Shown: positions 27,691 to 35,248 of the stretch, piece by piece
Position numbering within the stretch: position 1 is the stretch's first letter
How the letters are laid out: every line of letters starts with the position of its first letter
Origin: a virus
Length of the DNA stretch: 36,550 nucleotides
Virus record (IMG/VR): IMGVR_UViG_3300009788_000078
Location: 1-36,550 of that record
Direction: 5' to 3' (one strand)
Position numbers and translations under genes: made by a program
The notes under the pieces: generated by a model
The model's input: the letters and a program-made list of their open reading frames with translations, nothing else
Databases searched by the model: none
Told to the model about the DNA's origin: nothing

Positions 27691-28907
27691 ATCATACCAC
27701 CTCTGGCCAGACCCACTATAATCCCTATCATCAGGAATGCCATCATTACAAACACGACGAGGGCATAATCAACATTCGCTCTCTCGCTCTTTGGCCTATT
27801 CGCCTCGGCAAGTTCCTTGATCATATTCTCAGCCAATTCAGCAAGCGCCTTGTACAGGTCCTCCATGTTCTTAGTTTCGACCTCTTCCAATGCTCCAAGA
27901 CGATCCGCTTTTGATTTATTGAGTTGCGTCCTGGTGACAGAGTTCTGTTCCTCAAGATGCACTAGATGACCCACCAACGCCGTCTGTTTATCAGCGGTCA
28001 CAAATTCGCCCTTTGTTATGAGTTCCCAGAAATCCGCCCAATCGAACATATCAAGAATGATTCCTGCTTGTTTGGTCGTCCAAGTAGTTGTTCCTTTACC
28101 TGTGACGGTTTCGAATAATTTCTTGGTAGTATCGCAGAAAATGGACCACATCGGCATTAGGTCTGTATCGATATGAAAACTCTTGAATAGGGTCTTCTGT
28201 TTGACCGGAAGTACCATATCATTGACCTTGTTTCTCGTGATAAGGACGATGTTGTATTTATCATCGCAGAGATATCGGTAATTGTATGACATACCAAGTC
28301 GCTTAAGGATACTTTCTTTAACGGCGGCAAGAAACGTTTCTTTTGCTGCAGGATCCTTGAAGGGGACCTTATCCAATGCTTTCATACCACTGATGATCTC
28401 ACACGCCTTTGATGCAAGTGTTTCTTTCTGTGCGGCGTCAAGTTCCATTTGACTCTTGAGTTCCGCCGAACGTACTTTCAATTCCCTGGGACCGTGTTTG
28501 GCAAAATAACACATCGTTGGTATACTTGGTCCTTTGCCAGCAGACTCAATCTCCTGCATTTTCGTCATGTAATTCGTCCCCATGAACACAGTTATCATAA
28601 TGGCTCCGCCAGAGATGAGGCCAAGGGGAACACCAATCCCACCGACAAAACGCACCGCAATTATAACGATGATGAAAAAGGGAGCCATGCCTGCAAGGAA
28701 ACCCTTTGTCCATCGGTCGTTGTAATGGTCGAACGTGGCAGGGTTCATGTCCTCTATGAACTCAAGTTCGTTGAAATCATGCATTTTGGATTGTTCGCGA
28801 ATATACTGATCAGGACGATACTCAAGGAGATAATAGAGTAGGAGGATCACACCGATGACGGCTGCACCGACACCTGCAGATGCAAGAGGTGATAGGTTGA
28901 GTTGCAT
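27687..28907 (-). CDS. Four-helix membrane protein with large cytosolic domain, 406 aa
   Basis: Membrane helices are at about 10-30, 69-89, 91-112 and 380-403. About 265 residues of soluble, mostly helical domain lie between the third and fourth, with a coiled coil just before the last helix (NMEDLYKALAELAENMIKELAEANR). The ATG at 28907 has TCGGAGGA 9 bases upstream. No family is recognised. As the largest polytopic protein in the operon it could be the membrane platform on which the ATPase acts. Confidence 0.72.
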   Translation of the reverse strand: MQLNLSPLASAGVGAAVIGVILLLYYLLEYRPDQYIREQSKMHDFNELEFIEDMNPATFDHYNDRWTKGFLAGMAPFFIIVIIAVRFVGGIGVPLGLISGGAIMITVFMGTNYMTKMQEIESAGKGPSIPTMCYFAKHGPRELKVRSAELKSQMELDAAQKETLASKACEIISGMKALDKVPFKDPAAKETFLAAVKESILKRLGMSYNYRYLCDDKYNIVLITRNKVNDMVLPVKQKTLFKSFHIDTDLMPMWSIFCDTTKKLFETVTGKGTTTWTTKQAGIILDMFDWADFWELITKGEFVTADKQTALVGHLVHLEEQNSVTRTQLNKSKADRLGALEEVETKNMEDLYKALAELAENMIKELAEANRPKSERANVDYALVVFVMMAFLMIGIIVGLARGGMI

Positions 28908-29216
28908 TCATTCGTCCTCCGATTCCTTGAGTGCCTTGAGTCGGTCCATCTCAATCTGTAATGGTTTCGTTTGAAAGTACATCGCCAATGCCATAAGTGG
29001 GGTATTCATTAAGGTACAGAACACAATAACTAGGGTTCCAATGGTATCATCAAAGATAATGGCAATGATGAGGCCAGCAGCGATTATTATGATAGCAAGA
29101 GTGGCATAAACAAGGGTCACTTTGAAAACGCCCTTTCTTGATGCTAGGATTATTTCCTCAGTCGTATTCTCTTCCGTTTCCGGTTTGGTTTCTTTAGTTG
29201 TGTTTTCTTTACTCAC
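28908..29216 (-). CDS. Small two-helix membrane protein, 102 aa
   Basis: GTG at 29216 has CAGGAGATC 8 bases upstream and overlaps the previous gene by 8 bases. The acidic, Thr-rich N-terminus (about 25 residues) is followed by two membrane helices (VTLVYATLAIIIIAAGLIIAIIF and LVIVFCTLMNTPLMALAMYF) joined by a short loop. A charged helical tail (EMDRLKALKESEDE) ends it. This helical-hairpin shape is like the small capsid or membrane proteins of archaeal spindle-shaped and pleomorphic viruses, but holins look similar. Confidence 0.68.
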   Translation of the reverse strand: MSKENTTKETKPETEENTTEEIILASRKGVFKVTLVYATLAIIIIAAGLIIAIIFDDTIGTLVIVFCTLMNTPLMALAMYFQTKPLQIEMDRLKALKESEDE

Positions 29217-29580
29217 TGTAAGATCTCCTGTATGAATATAATAATGCAACGGCGATGATCCCCGCGAACACCAGTATCAGATAAAGCGAGACGAAATCGA
29301 TAACTTCCACCATCGTTTCCACTCCGATCAACCACAGAGTAAAGACCGTTAGAATACTCGAAAAGAATGGTGCAACGAACACCTTTATCGAGGTCCGCCT
29401 TCCGCCTCCCAACACCAGGATGAACATCAAACTCCAAAGGGTGTTGATGTACAGCAGGTAGGATGTTGTCGCAAATGCGGCGGTAATATCCTGAGTCTGG
29501 ATTATGTTAAAAATTACAACCAACAGTTCTGCAAAGAAACTGTGGACTATTGAAAATACTAACGCTTGTCTGATATTCAT
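29209..29580 (-). CDS. Four-helix membrane protein, 123 aa
   Basis: Four membrane helices cover most of the protein (ALVFSIVHSFFAELLVVIFNII; TTSYLLYINTLWSLMFILVLGG; FFSSILTVFTLWLIGV; FVSLYLILVFAGIIAVALLYSY), with very short loops and a basic C-terminus. The ATG at 29580 overlaps the stop of the giant surface protein as ATGA. Pleomorphic archaeal viruses carry a small multi-helix membrane protein next to a spike gene, and this order is similar. No sequence family was recognised. Confidence 0.7.
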   Translation of the reverse strand: MNIRQALVFSIVHSFFAELLVVIFNIIQTQDITAAFATTSYLLYINTLWSLMFILVLGGGRRTSIKVFVAPFFSSILTVFTLWLIGVETMVEVIDFVSLYLILVFAGIIAVALLYSYRRSYSE

Positions 29581-32500
29581 TTCATTTGCCTCTGTAGTTT
29601 TGCTACCTCGGCCCTGAATTTACGGTCCATTGCCAAGAATAATAGTAACGAAACTATGACTGCTCCTACGGAGATGGTCATGATATCGCCAGAGATATCA
29701 TTGACAACACCGTAAGCAGCATAGGTTTTGATGTCCGGTTCGCCAGCCGATGAAAATACAAAGGTGACATTCACTTGTCCAGACTCAAAAGGCAGTTCAA
29801 TGTTGAATGATCCTTCGACGAGGTCATCTGAACTTACCTCAATTCCATTCTGATATGCAACGTATGAACAACCGAGAGTTGTGGAACCTACTGCGTACGC
29901 ATAATCATCGGTTGTAAAAACTTGAAAATTACGTATTATAAGACTAGGAGGAGGAGCCTTGTTTATCGTTTCACTACCGCCGTTAACAGTGGTGTAATCC
30001 GCCTGATCCACTGTGATATAGATCACTGTGACATTCACCGAACTTGTGCCGTCCGTGAACACCACAGTGGCATTTCCCTCGATGTTGACGTAGGATTTGT
30101 CGAAAGAACAACTAAAGAAATCCCCCGCGTTGATGGTTATGGCTCCTGTTGCCATTACAACTCCCGATTCATAGGCGGTGAATGTAAGCGATGATGTAGC
30201 ACTCCGAACCACTCTGAAACCAACAGTAACGGTTTCGTTATCCTGTCCGATATCTATGGAATCAAGATAGAGGGTCGTTGTAACATCATAGGATCCCCCT
30301 GCCCATTCATCATCAGAGGATGTGTTGAACTTGATGGAAATGATGTGTTTACCGATTGTATTGACAAAATCACTTGATAAAGAAAAGAACCCCGCGGTCT
30401 TTGCACCGGAGGATCGCAAACTGCCATTATCATAGACATAGTAATTGACATTCAAGTTGACCGTTGCGGAGAATATCCACAGGTTGTCATTCTCGCCGTA
30501 ATAAGGATTAGAAAGTGCGATCTCTGTAATAGCAACGGTGTACGAATCGTTATACCAAAAGACATTAGATCCTCCGCAGTCCACCTTGAATGCCACCTGG
30601 TACGTTCCCGCAGTGGTGGATCTGGAATAACTCAGGTAGTTACCCTCCGAATCCGTGTCCTTTTGCACATCATCCTGATAGAGATAAGCAGTCCCGTTGT
30701 CGAATGATGTCTGAACAAAAGCGGTAACAACATCATCGCCAATGGAGAATATGAAAGATTCAATGGAGAACGCCGTCAGGGAATATTCATCATAGGTCCT
30801 ATTCCGCCAAAGAGTTGTGATCCCGTCCGAGAGTTTCAAAGCGGCCCTTACCTCTGCCGGATCGGTGGAACTTGTACGTGTCCAGTTCAGGAAATTACTC
30901 CCTGTGGAGAATGAATCTGTGGCCTCTTGCACGTCATTCAAGTACAGAGTGTAAGTGCCGTCCTTTGTCATATCGAAATTGAATGTGACCTCGTTCTGCG
31001 TGAACCCGAAATCGTAACTGTTGATCGCAAGTGCGGTCTGTGCCACCTCGTAACTACTCTCGAACACATAACTTAATGATCCATTGCTGAACGTGACTGT
31101 GAAATTCACCTGTGAATCAACAGTGGTAAGTTTCGTCCATGCGATGTTCCTAGTCCCACTGGCCACAGAACCGCTATGAGTATCACTTGCGGGGTTGTTT
31201 GTGGACCATTCATTTATGACGTAAGTACAGTCCTTGTTGATCGCAAAGGACCACTGCATCATCGTGAAATCATCACCTGCCCCGAACAGCGTCACGGTAT
31301 CCACGTCTATCTCACTTTCTCGCACCGTGATAGGATAGTAACTAACTGCGGTGTTTGCACCATCGTCCGCCGTGATAATGAATACGTAATCTCCATCGAG
31401 CATTGTATCAAAGGAATACTTGTAGAGCGTGTTATCCACCGTTTCCGTCATGGTGTAATCCACGTCATTGAAACCACTGGGATATTCCAAGGCGTTCAGG
31501 GTCACAGTGTAGAGATCCCAACCATCCGAGGCAAGGACCGTGAACATTACGCTCTCATCATCATACGGATCGGGAGGATTAGCAAATTTCTCACTTATTG
31601 TTGGAGGTGTTGCATCCTCCCAGAATTTCAAATCGTGGATTTCCCAAGAACCTGGCATATCTATCTTAAGATATGGGCTCCCTGTCAAATCTTGAGTGAG
31701 TTCAGTTCTCCAAGTATCTTGTAAGACCCCACCATCATCAATCCAGTTGTAGCCTATTAGATCATCCTGCGAACCATCTATGAACACGGTAGAATTTACA
31801 ATGTTGTAAGTTGCATAATTAATGTCAAGTTCGGGGTCATAATTCATTCGCATATAGTCGCCGTTTGACTCATCATTCTCGCAGTGCAGAACACCATCAA
31901 CCACATAGAAATAATCGTTCGTATCCATATCTGCGTGTTGTGAAAAAGAACTAAAATCCGCGATCGAATAAAATTTTGTATAATTAATCTCTAAAGTGAA
32001 TTTTTCTCCGATTGCATCCAAAACAGAATATATCCAAATGAACTTGTTACTTGAACTTGAAGTATAAGTAGCGACATTCGCTCTTAGAATATGCCAAGCG
32101 GAATCTTCTGTTAGACCATGTGAACCATAGTGACCATCTACATAAGGTCGCCAGTTAACATAGGTTGCACCACCTTCCAAAGTTGCATTGTAATTCAATT
32201 CGTGAAAGGGATAATAGGTCGTTCCTATATCGGAACTTGTAGAAGTTGTATCATATGCAATATTGAAAGCAGCAACATAATAATTCCCGTCGGTATTCTC
32301 TGCTTCAAGGATTAATATCTCGCCATTTGAAGAGGTAGTATAAGTTATGCCCGCACCGCCATCATTAGTAATTCCCTCGGTGGTACTCCCGTCGTGCTGC
32401 ATCCCAAACTCGTTAGCAGGCCCGAGTCGGAAATAATCAAAATATAATCGAACAGCCGTGCCATCCCGAGCCCTGAACCTGATACTTTCAATTGCATGAT

Positions 32501-33704
32501 CAAACATGATGTGGCCTTTTCTTGTCACAAAAGTTTGACTTGAAACATACCACGATGATTCAATCGCGGTAGCAGTTCCTGCTTTATCATCAAGAGAACA
32601 TCCCGTAATCTGGAAGTATGCATGATTCGCACTGGCATTCCTCTTTATCTGATATTCAAAATATAGCGACGTGTTGGCTGCAAAACTAGGAGTGTTAGTG
32701 TACCAATAATCATATGCTGAATCACCAGCGATATCCACATACATGACATCGCTATCCGTTCCCAGATCGGCTGTTGAATCAGGGTCGATATCGGAAACAT
32801 CCGCGAATGACTCCGCGTAGTGGTCCGAGTCGGCAAGGGTCATGTAATCAACATTGATAATCACTTCCATGTAATCAACATAAACAGTCATATCAGGAGG
32901 GGAGCTATCTGCAGTCCACACTCGTATCGTAACCTGTCGGTTTGCAGCATCGTAAAAATCAGAATCCGTTTTTCCGCTTCCATTTTCCCATACGTACGAA
33001 CCACTCTCTAAGAGATAATCCGGTGTAATTCCCGACCATGCAGGAGTATCATAATTATATGCTTGAATCCAACAAGTAGCTGCGCCCCTTTTCGCTCTGG
33101 TATTAACAATTAAAGAATTGAATGTTTCCACCTGTATATAAGGTAATGTAAACACTAAACTGACCCATCCTCTGTTTCCACCTGTGCCCGTTCCAGTATA
33201 GGCGGTTTCATCAACAGTTTGAGTATCAGTATAACTTCCCGTACTGCTATCATCTCCCGCTGTACCTGATGATGCCAACACCGTGAAATTACTGGCAAAT
33301 GCATCCATGTAATGCATAATATCATCATCAAGTGTTTCACTGAAACTCGTTATTGATTCTGTGGACTCTGCTCCATCCGCAGCTTCCAGGAATTGGTTTT
33401 CCTGAACAATCTGAGGATCATCGTTCAATTCCTTTACGACCTGTACATCTCTCACAGTGGGACCCGCAACAAGAGGTGCAATAAATACAAGGATTAGTAG
33501 AACAGGCATAAATTTTGCCCGCAGACGCCTGATGGTCTTGTTCGCGACCCTTAGATCCCGCCTTAATATCGAACATTCATTTGCTTTTTTTGGAAATATC
33601 AATCTCACACCCCATAGAATCAATTTTCCCAGTAATAGAAATGGAATTGATATGACCGCCCATGTTAAGAACAACGATATCCAGAAAGTAAGTTCGCCAA
33701 GCAT
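29577..33704 (-). CDS. Giant membrane-anchored surface protein, 1375 aa
   Basis: Two N-terminal hydrophobic helices (about 5-30 and 63-80, the second ending FIAPLVAGP) flank a basic cytosolic loop. About 1260 residues of ectodomain follow: first beta-sandwich domains with lectin-like look, then from about residue 700 a series of Ig-like domains of about 90 residues with repeated 'Y.Y.ND.....D....G.' units and many sequons. A C-terminal membrane helix (TISVGAVIVSLLLFLAMDRK) and a short coiled-coil tail complete it. ATG at 33704 has GGGG 8 bases upstream. A spike, fibre or adhesin is likely. The 5' half of the ectodomain looks more A/T-rich than the rest. Confidence 0.8.
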   Translation of the reverse strand: MLGELTFWISLFLTWAVISIPFLLLGKLILWGVRLIFPKKANECSILRRDLRVANKTIRRLRAKFMPVLLILVFIAPLVAGPTVRDVQVVKELNDDPQIVQENQFLEAADGAESTESITSFSETLDDDIMHYMDAFASNFTVLASSGTAGDDSSTGSYTDTQTVDETAYTGTGTGGNRGWVSLVFTLPYIQVETFNSLIVNTRAKRGAATCWIQAYNYDTPAWSGITPDYLLESGSYVWENGSGKTDSDFYDAANRQVTIRVWTADSSPPDMTVYVDYMEVIINVDYMTLADSDHYAESFADVSDIDPDSTADLGTDSDVMYVDIAGDSAYDYWYTNTPSFAANTSLYFEYQIKRNASANHAYFQITGCSLDDKAGTATAIESSWYVSSQTFVTRKGHIMFDHAIESIRFRARDGTAVRLYFDYFRLGPANEFGMQHDGSTTEGITNDGGAGITYTTSSNGEILILEAENTDGNYYVAAFNIAYDTTSTSSDIGTTYYPFHELNYNATLEGGATYVNWRPYVDGHYGSHGLTEDSAWHILRANVATYTSSSSNKFIWIYSVLDAIGEKFTLEINYTKFYSIADFSSFSQHADMDTNDYFYVVDGVLHCENDESNGDYMRMNYDPELDINYATYNIVNSTVFIDGSQDDLIGYNWIDDGGVLQDTWRTELTQDLTGSPYLKIDMPGSWEIHDLKFWEDATPPTISEKFANPPDPYDDESVMFTVLASDGWDLYTVTLNALEYPSGFNDVDYTMTETVDNTLYKYSFDTMLDGDYVFIITADDGANTAVSYYPITVRESEIDVDTVTLFGAGDDFTMMQWSFAINKDCTYVINEWSTNNPASDTHSGSVASGTRNIAWTKLTTVDSQVNFTVTFSNGSLSYVFESSYEVAQTALAINSYDFGFTQNEVTFNFDMTKDGTYTLYLNDVQEATDSFSTGSNFLNWTRTSSTDPAEVRAALKLSDGITTLWRNRTYDEYSLTAFSIESFIFSIGDDVVTAFVQTSFDNGTAYLYQDDVQKDTDSEGNYLSYSRSTTAGTYQVAFKVDCGGSNVFWYNDSYTVAITEIALSNPYYGENDNLWIFSATVNLNVNYYVYDNGSLRSSGAKTAGFFSLSSDFVNTIGKHIISIKFNTSSDDEWAGGSYDVTTTLYLDSIDIGQDNETVTVGFRVVRSATSSLTFTAYESGVVMATGAITINAGDFFSCSFDKSYVNIEGNATVVFTDGTSSVNVTVIYITVDQADYTTVNGGSETINKAPPPSLIIRNFQVFTTDDYAYAVGSTTLGCSYVAYQNGIEVSSDDLVEGSFNIELPFESGQVNVTFVFSSAGEPDIKTYAAYGVVNDISGDIMTISVGAVIVSLLLFLAMDRKFRAEVAKLQRQMK

Positions 33705-33895
33705 CGGGTCAGCCCCGCAATATGATCAAGGACACATATCATCGACTCCGGATTACGGATTTCACCACTAGACTGAGTGGTATTACATGAAACATGATTA
33801 CGTGTTACTTGTTTATTAATCTGTCCACTGATTCACTACTGGGGCGGGTGGTATCATGTCGAAAGATTTATCGACATGCAAGGATAGTTTTTCTC
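33705..33895. promoter_or_regulatory. Divergent promoter region with several palindromes
   Basis: This lies between the giant surface gene (minus) and the 65-aa gene (plus). ACCACT-AGACTG-AGTGGT (33764-33781) is a perfect 6-base inverted repeat. A related 26-base sequence (18 of 26 matches) is at 33832-33857. CATGTCGA-N8-TCGACATG (33855-33878) is a perfect 8-base inverted repeat whose spacer AAGATTTA is the TATA-like box of the plus gene. No gene is seen here. Confidence 0.65.
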
Positions 33896-34093
33896 ATGCC
33901 CGATTCACCTATGTACGATTCCGAATATGACTGTGAGATAAAAGGAAAATCCATCAGTTTCTATCACAATACTAAGACGCATCAGTATGATGTTGTCGTG
34001 GATGGTGTGATAGAAAAGAGGATAACCAGGGCAAAAGGAAAAGCGGTCATTGATTTCCTGAAATTCTTGAATATCGGCGATTTCGACGATTAA
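33896..34093 (+). CDS. Small soluble protein, 65 aa, probably leaderless
   Basis: ATG at 33896 is chosen because a TATA-like AAGATTTA (33863-33870) lies about 26 bases upstream, making the message leaderless, and because the region before it holds operators. The product is a compact alpha/beta protein (YDCEIKGKSISFYHNTKTHQYDVVVDGVIEKRITRAKGKAVIDFLKFLNIGDFDD). A palindrome surrounds its own TATA box, which fits an autoregulated small DNA-binding protein, but no DNA-binding family is recognised. Hairpin 34120-34155 follows. Confidence 0.66.
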   Translation: MPDSPMYDSEYDCEIKGKSISFYHNTKTHQYDVVVDGVIEKRITRAKGKAVIDFLKFLNIGDFDD

Positions 34094-34119
34094 TCGAAAG
34101 GTCATGTATTCGTGGATGT

Positions 34120-34155
34120 CTAAAAAGAAAGGATGGAAGTCAATTTTTGACTTCC
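34120..34155 (-). terminator. Hairpin terminator with conserved T-rich tail, copy 2
   Basis: GGAAGTC (34135-34141) and GACTTCC (34149-34155) form a 7-bp stem directly after the stop of the minus gene ending at 34155, followed on that strand by CCTTTCTTTTTAG. It also lies downstream of the plus gene ending at 34093, so it can serve both directions. It is 32/36 identical to 19840-19875. Confidence 0.68.
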
Positions 34156-34601
34156 TAGAATACGAACGCGATATGTAATAGTTCACCTGGCTCGAAATTA
34201 CCACTAGGGACCATCAATCGCCTGTTGCTGGTGATCGCCACGCGCCAGACCACAGGGAGTTTCTGTTCCACATTCCTCCAGGCAAGGACGTTGACGGTCT
34301 TGCCCTGTAACATGTCCATTCCCCAGTATTCCCAATCGGGCAAGGGAATGTAGGATTGATAATATGCGCCATGCTTGTGCGAGCCTACCTTCAGGACACA
34401 ACCAGGATACACGGCTATCGGTTTCAAGTCCCTATCCGCGCACCACTGCAACTGCACACCAGAACCACCACATTCAGGACAGATCATATCAGGGAGCACC
34501 ATACCGCGATAGGCCCATTCAGGGACTGCGGATTCTAAGGGTAGTCCGTTCTCATTTTCGTGGGAATACCACCCACAATAATGATGTATCGTAATTTTCA
34601 T
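34155..34601 (-). CDS. Hypothetical protein with zinc motif, 148 aa
   Basis: Early CGWYSHE and then CPECGGSG plus CADRD and a later Cys form one likely zinc site. The rest is beta-rich (PIAVYPGCVLKVGSHKHGAYYQSYIPLPDWEYWG and VWRVAITSNRRLMVPSGNFEPGELLHIAFVF). The ATG at 34601 overlaps the upstream stop as ATGA. With the next gene it forms a two-gene operon under the promoter at 35034-35086. No family is recognised. Confidence 0.66.
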   Translation of the reverse strand: MKITIHHYCGWYSHENENGLPLESAVPEWAYRGMVLPDMICPECGGSGVQLQWCADRDLKPIAVYPGCVLKVGSHKHGAYYQSYIPLPDWEYWGMDMLQGKTVNVLAWRNVEQKLPVVWRVAITSNRRLMVPSGNFEPGELLHIAFVF

Positions 34602-35023
34602 TTTAACGCACTCCTGGCATTCTTCAGTTTATACTTTAGGAATTTCTTTGCGTCATCCTCGCCTTTCCCCCTCATCCGCCCAATGCGTGCGACCTCATCC
34701 GCCACCACTATCTCAGTGATCTCGCCACCGTACTGTTCTGCCTCATCACGGGTCGCGAATTTTTCAATGTGACCAAGGTCGCCATTGTACTTATCCGCCT
34801 TGTAGATCACATCGCCAAGTATGATCTCCTTTTCCTCCTGCTCCTCAACTTGTTCTTTTTCGGGGCATTTGGGATAATGTGTGACGGTCCAACTGGTAGG
34901 ATTTGTGCCAGTTGCATCAGTGTAACTATCGCCGTATTCCTCAACCCTTTCGAGTTTCCCCTCGCCTGCAGGGACCATCTCCCCGCAGTCCGCGCATCTC
35001 TGTTCGTATTGGTTAACTTTCAT
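34598..35023 (-). CDS. Hypothetical protein with N-terminal zinc motif, 141 aa
   Basis: ATG at 35023 (MKVNQYEQRCADCGEMVPAGEGKLERV) is chosen for its position 11 bases after the predicted start near 35034; an ATG at 35029 is in frame. CADC, a later PKCPE, an acidic linker (EKEQVEEQEEKEI) and a basic C-terminus (KFLKYKLKNARSALK) are visible. It is expressed from a promoter flanked by two TGTGTT-N7-AACACA sites. It may be the repressor of its own operon, but it lacks a recognised HTH. Confidence 0.66.
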   Translation of the reverse strand: MKVNQYEQRCADCGEMVPAGEGKLERVEEYGDSYTDATGTNPTSWTVTHYPKCPEKEQVEEQEEKEIILGDVIYKADKYNGDLGHIEKFATRDEAEQYGGEITEIVVADEVARIGRMRGKGEDDAKKFLKYKLKNARSALK

Positions 35024-35033
35024 AATCATTACC

Positions 35034-35052
35034 TGTGTTATTATACAACACA
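35034..35052. promoter_or_regulatory. Operator TGTGTT-N7-AACACA, site 1
   Basis: TGTGTTATTATACAACACA has perfect 6-base inverted arms. It covers the predicted transcription start of the two-gene operon (34155-35023). The TATA-like TTATATG on the minus strand (about 35057-35064) lies between this site and site 2. Confidence 0.75.
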
Positions 35053-35067
35053 TTTACATATAAGGTT

Positions 35068-35086
35068 TGTGTTATGTGGCAACACA
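35068..35086. promoter_or_regulatory. Operator TGTGTT-N7-AACACA, site 2
   Basis: TGTGTTATGTGGCAACACA has the same arms and spacing as site 1, with centres 34 bases apart. It lies just upstream of the TATA-like box. Two sites flanking one TATA box suggest cooperative repression. Confidence 0.75.
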
Positions 35087-35248
35087 TCGGATATCAAAGC
35101 CCCCATTTTTCGAATGGTTGTGAGTTCTAGCGAAAACGAGAAAGATATGTATAGATTGAGGGCTCTGAAATGCTACTAATATTCAGTAACCCTCAGAATA
35201 GACCAAGTATTACAGGGGTTATGGAATATTATAGGAGATTAATACAGA
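35087..35248. promoter_or_regulatory. Integrase upstream region with nested inverted repeat
   Basis: No gene longer than a few codons is supported here. TGAGGG (35157-35162) pairs with CCCTCA (35190-35195) and CTGAA (35165-35169) with TTCAG (35182-35186), giving a nested dyad. AGGAG at 35233-35237 is the integrase ribosome binding site. The dyad could be a regulator site or an arm-type site for the recombinase. Confidence 0.5.

Noticed and set aside
31176-31724. 182-codon plus-strand open frame inside the giant surface gene
   Set aside because: It is antisense to a long, well-structured ectodomain gene, with low-quality His/Ile/Arg-rich composition and no start signal.
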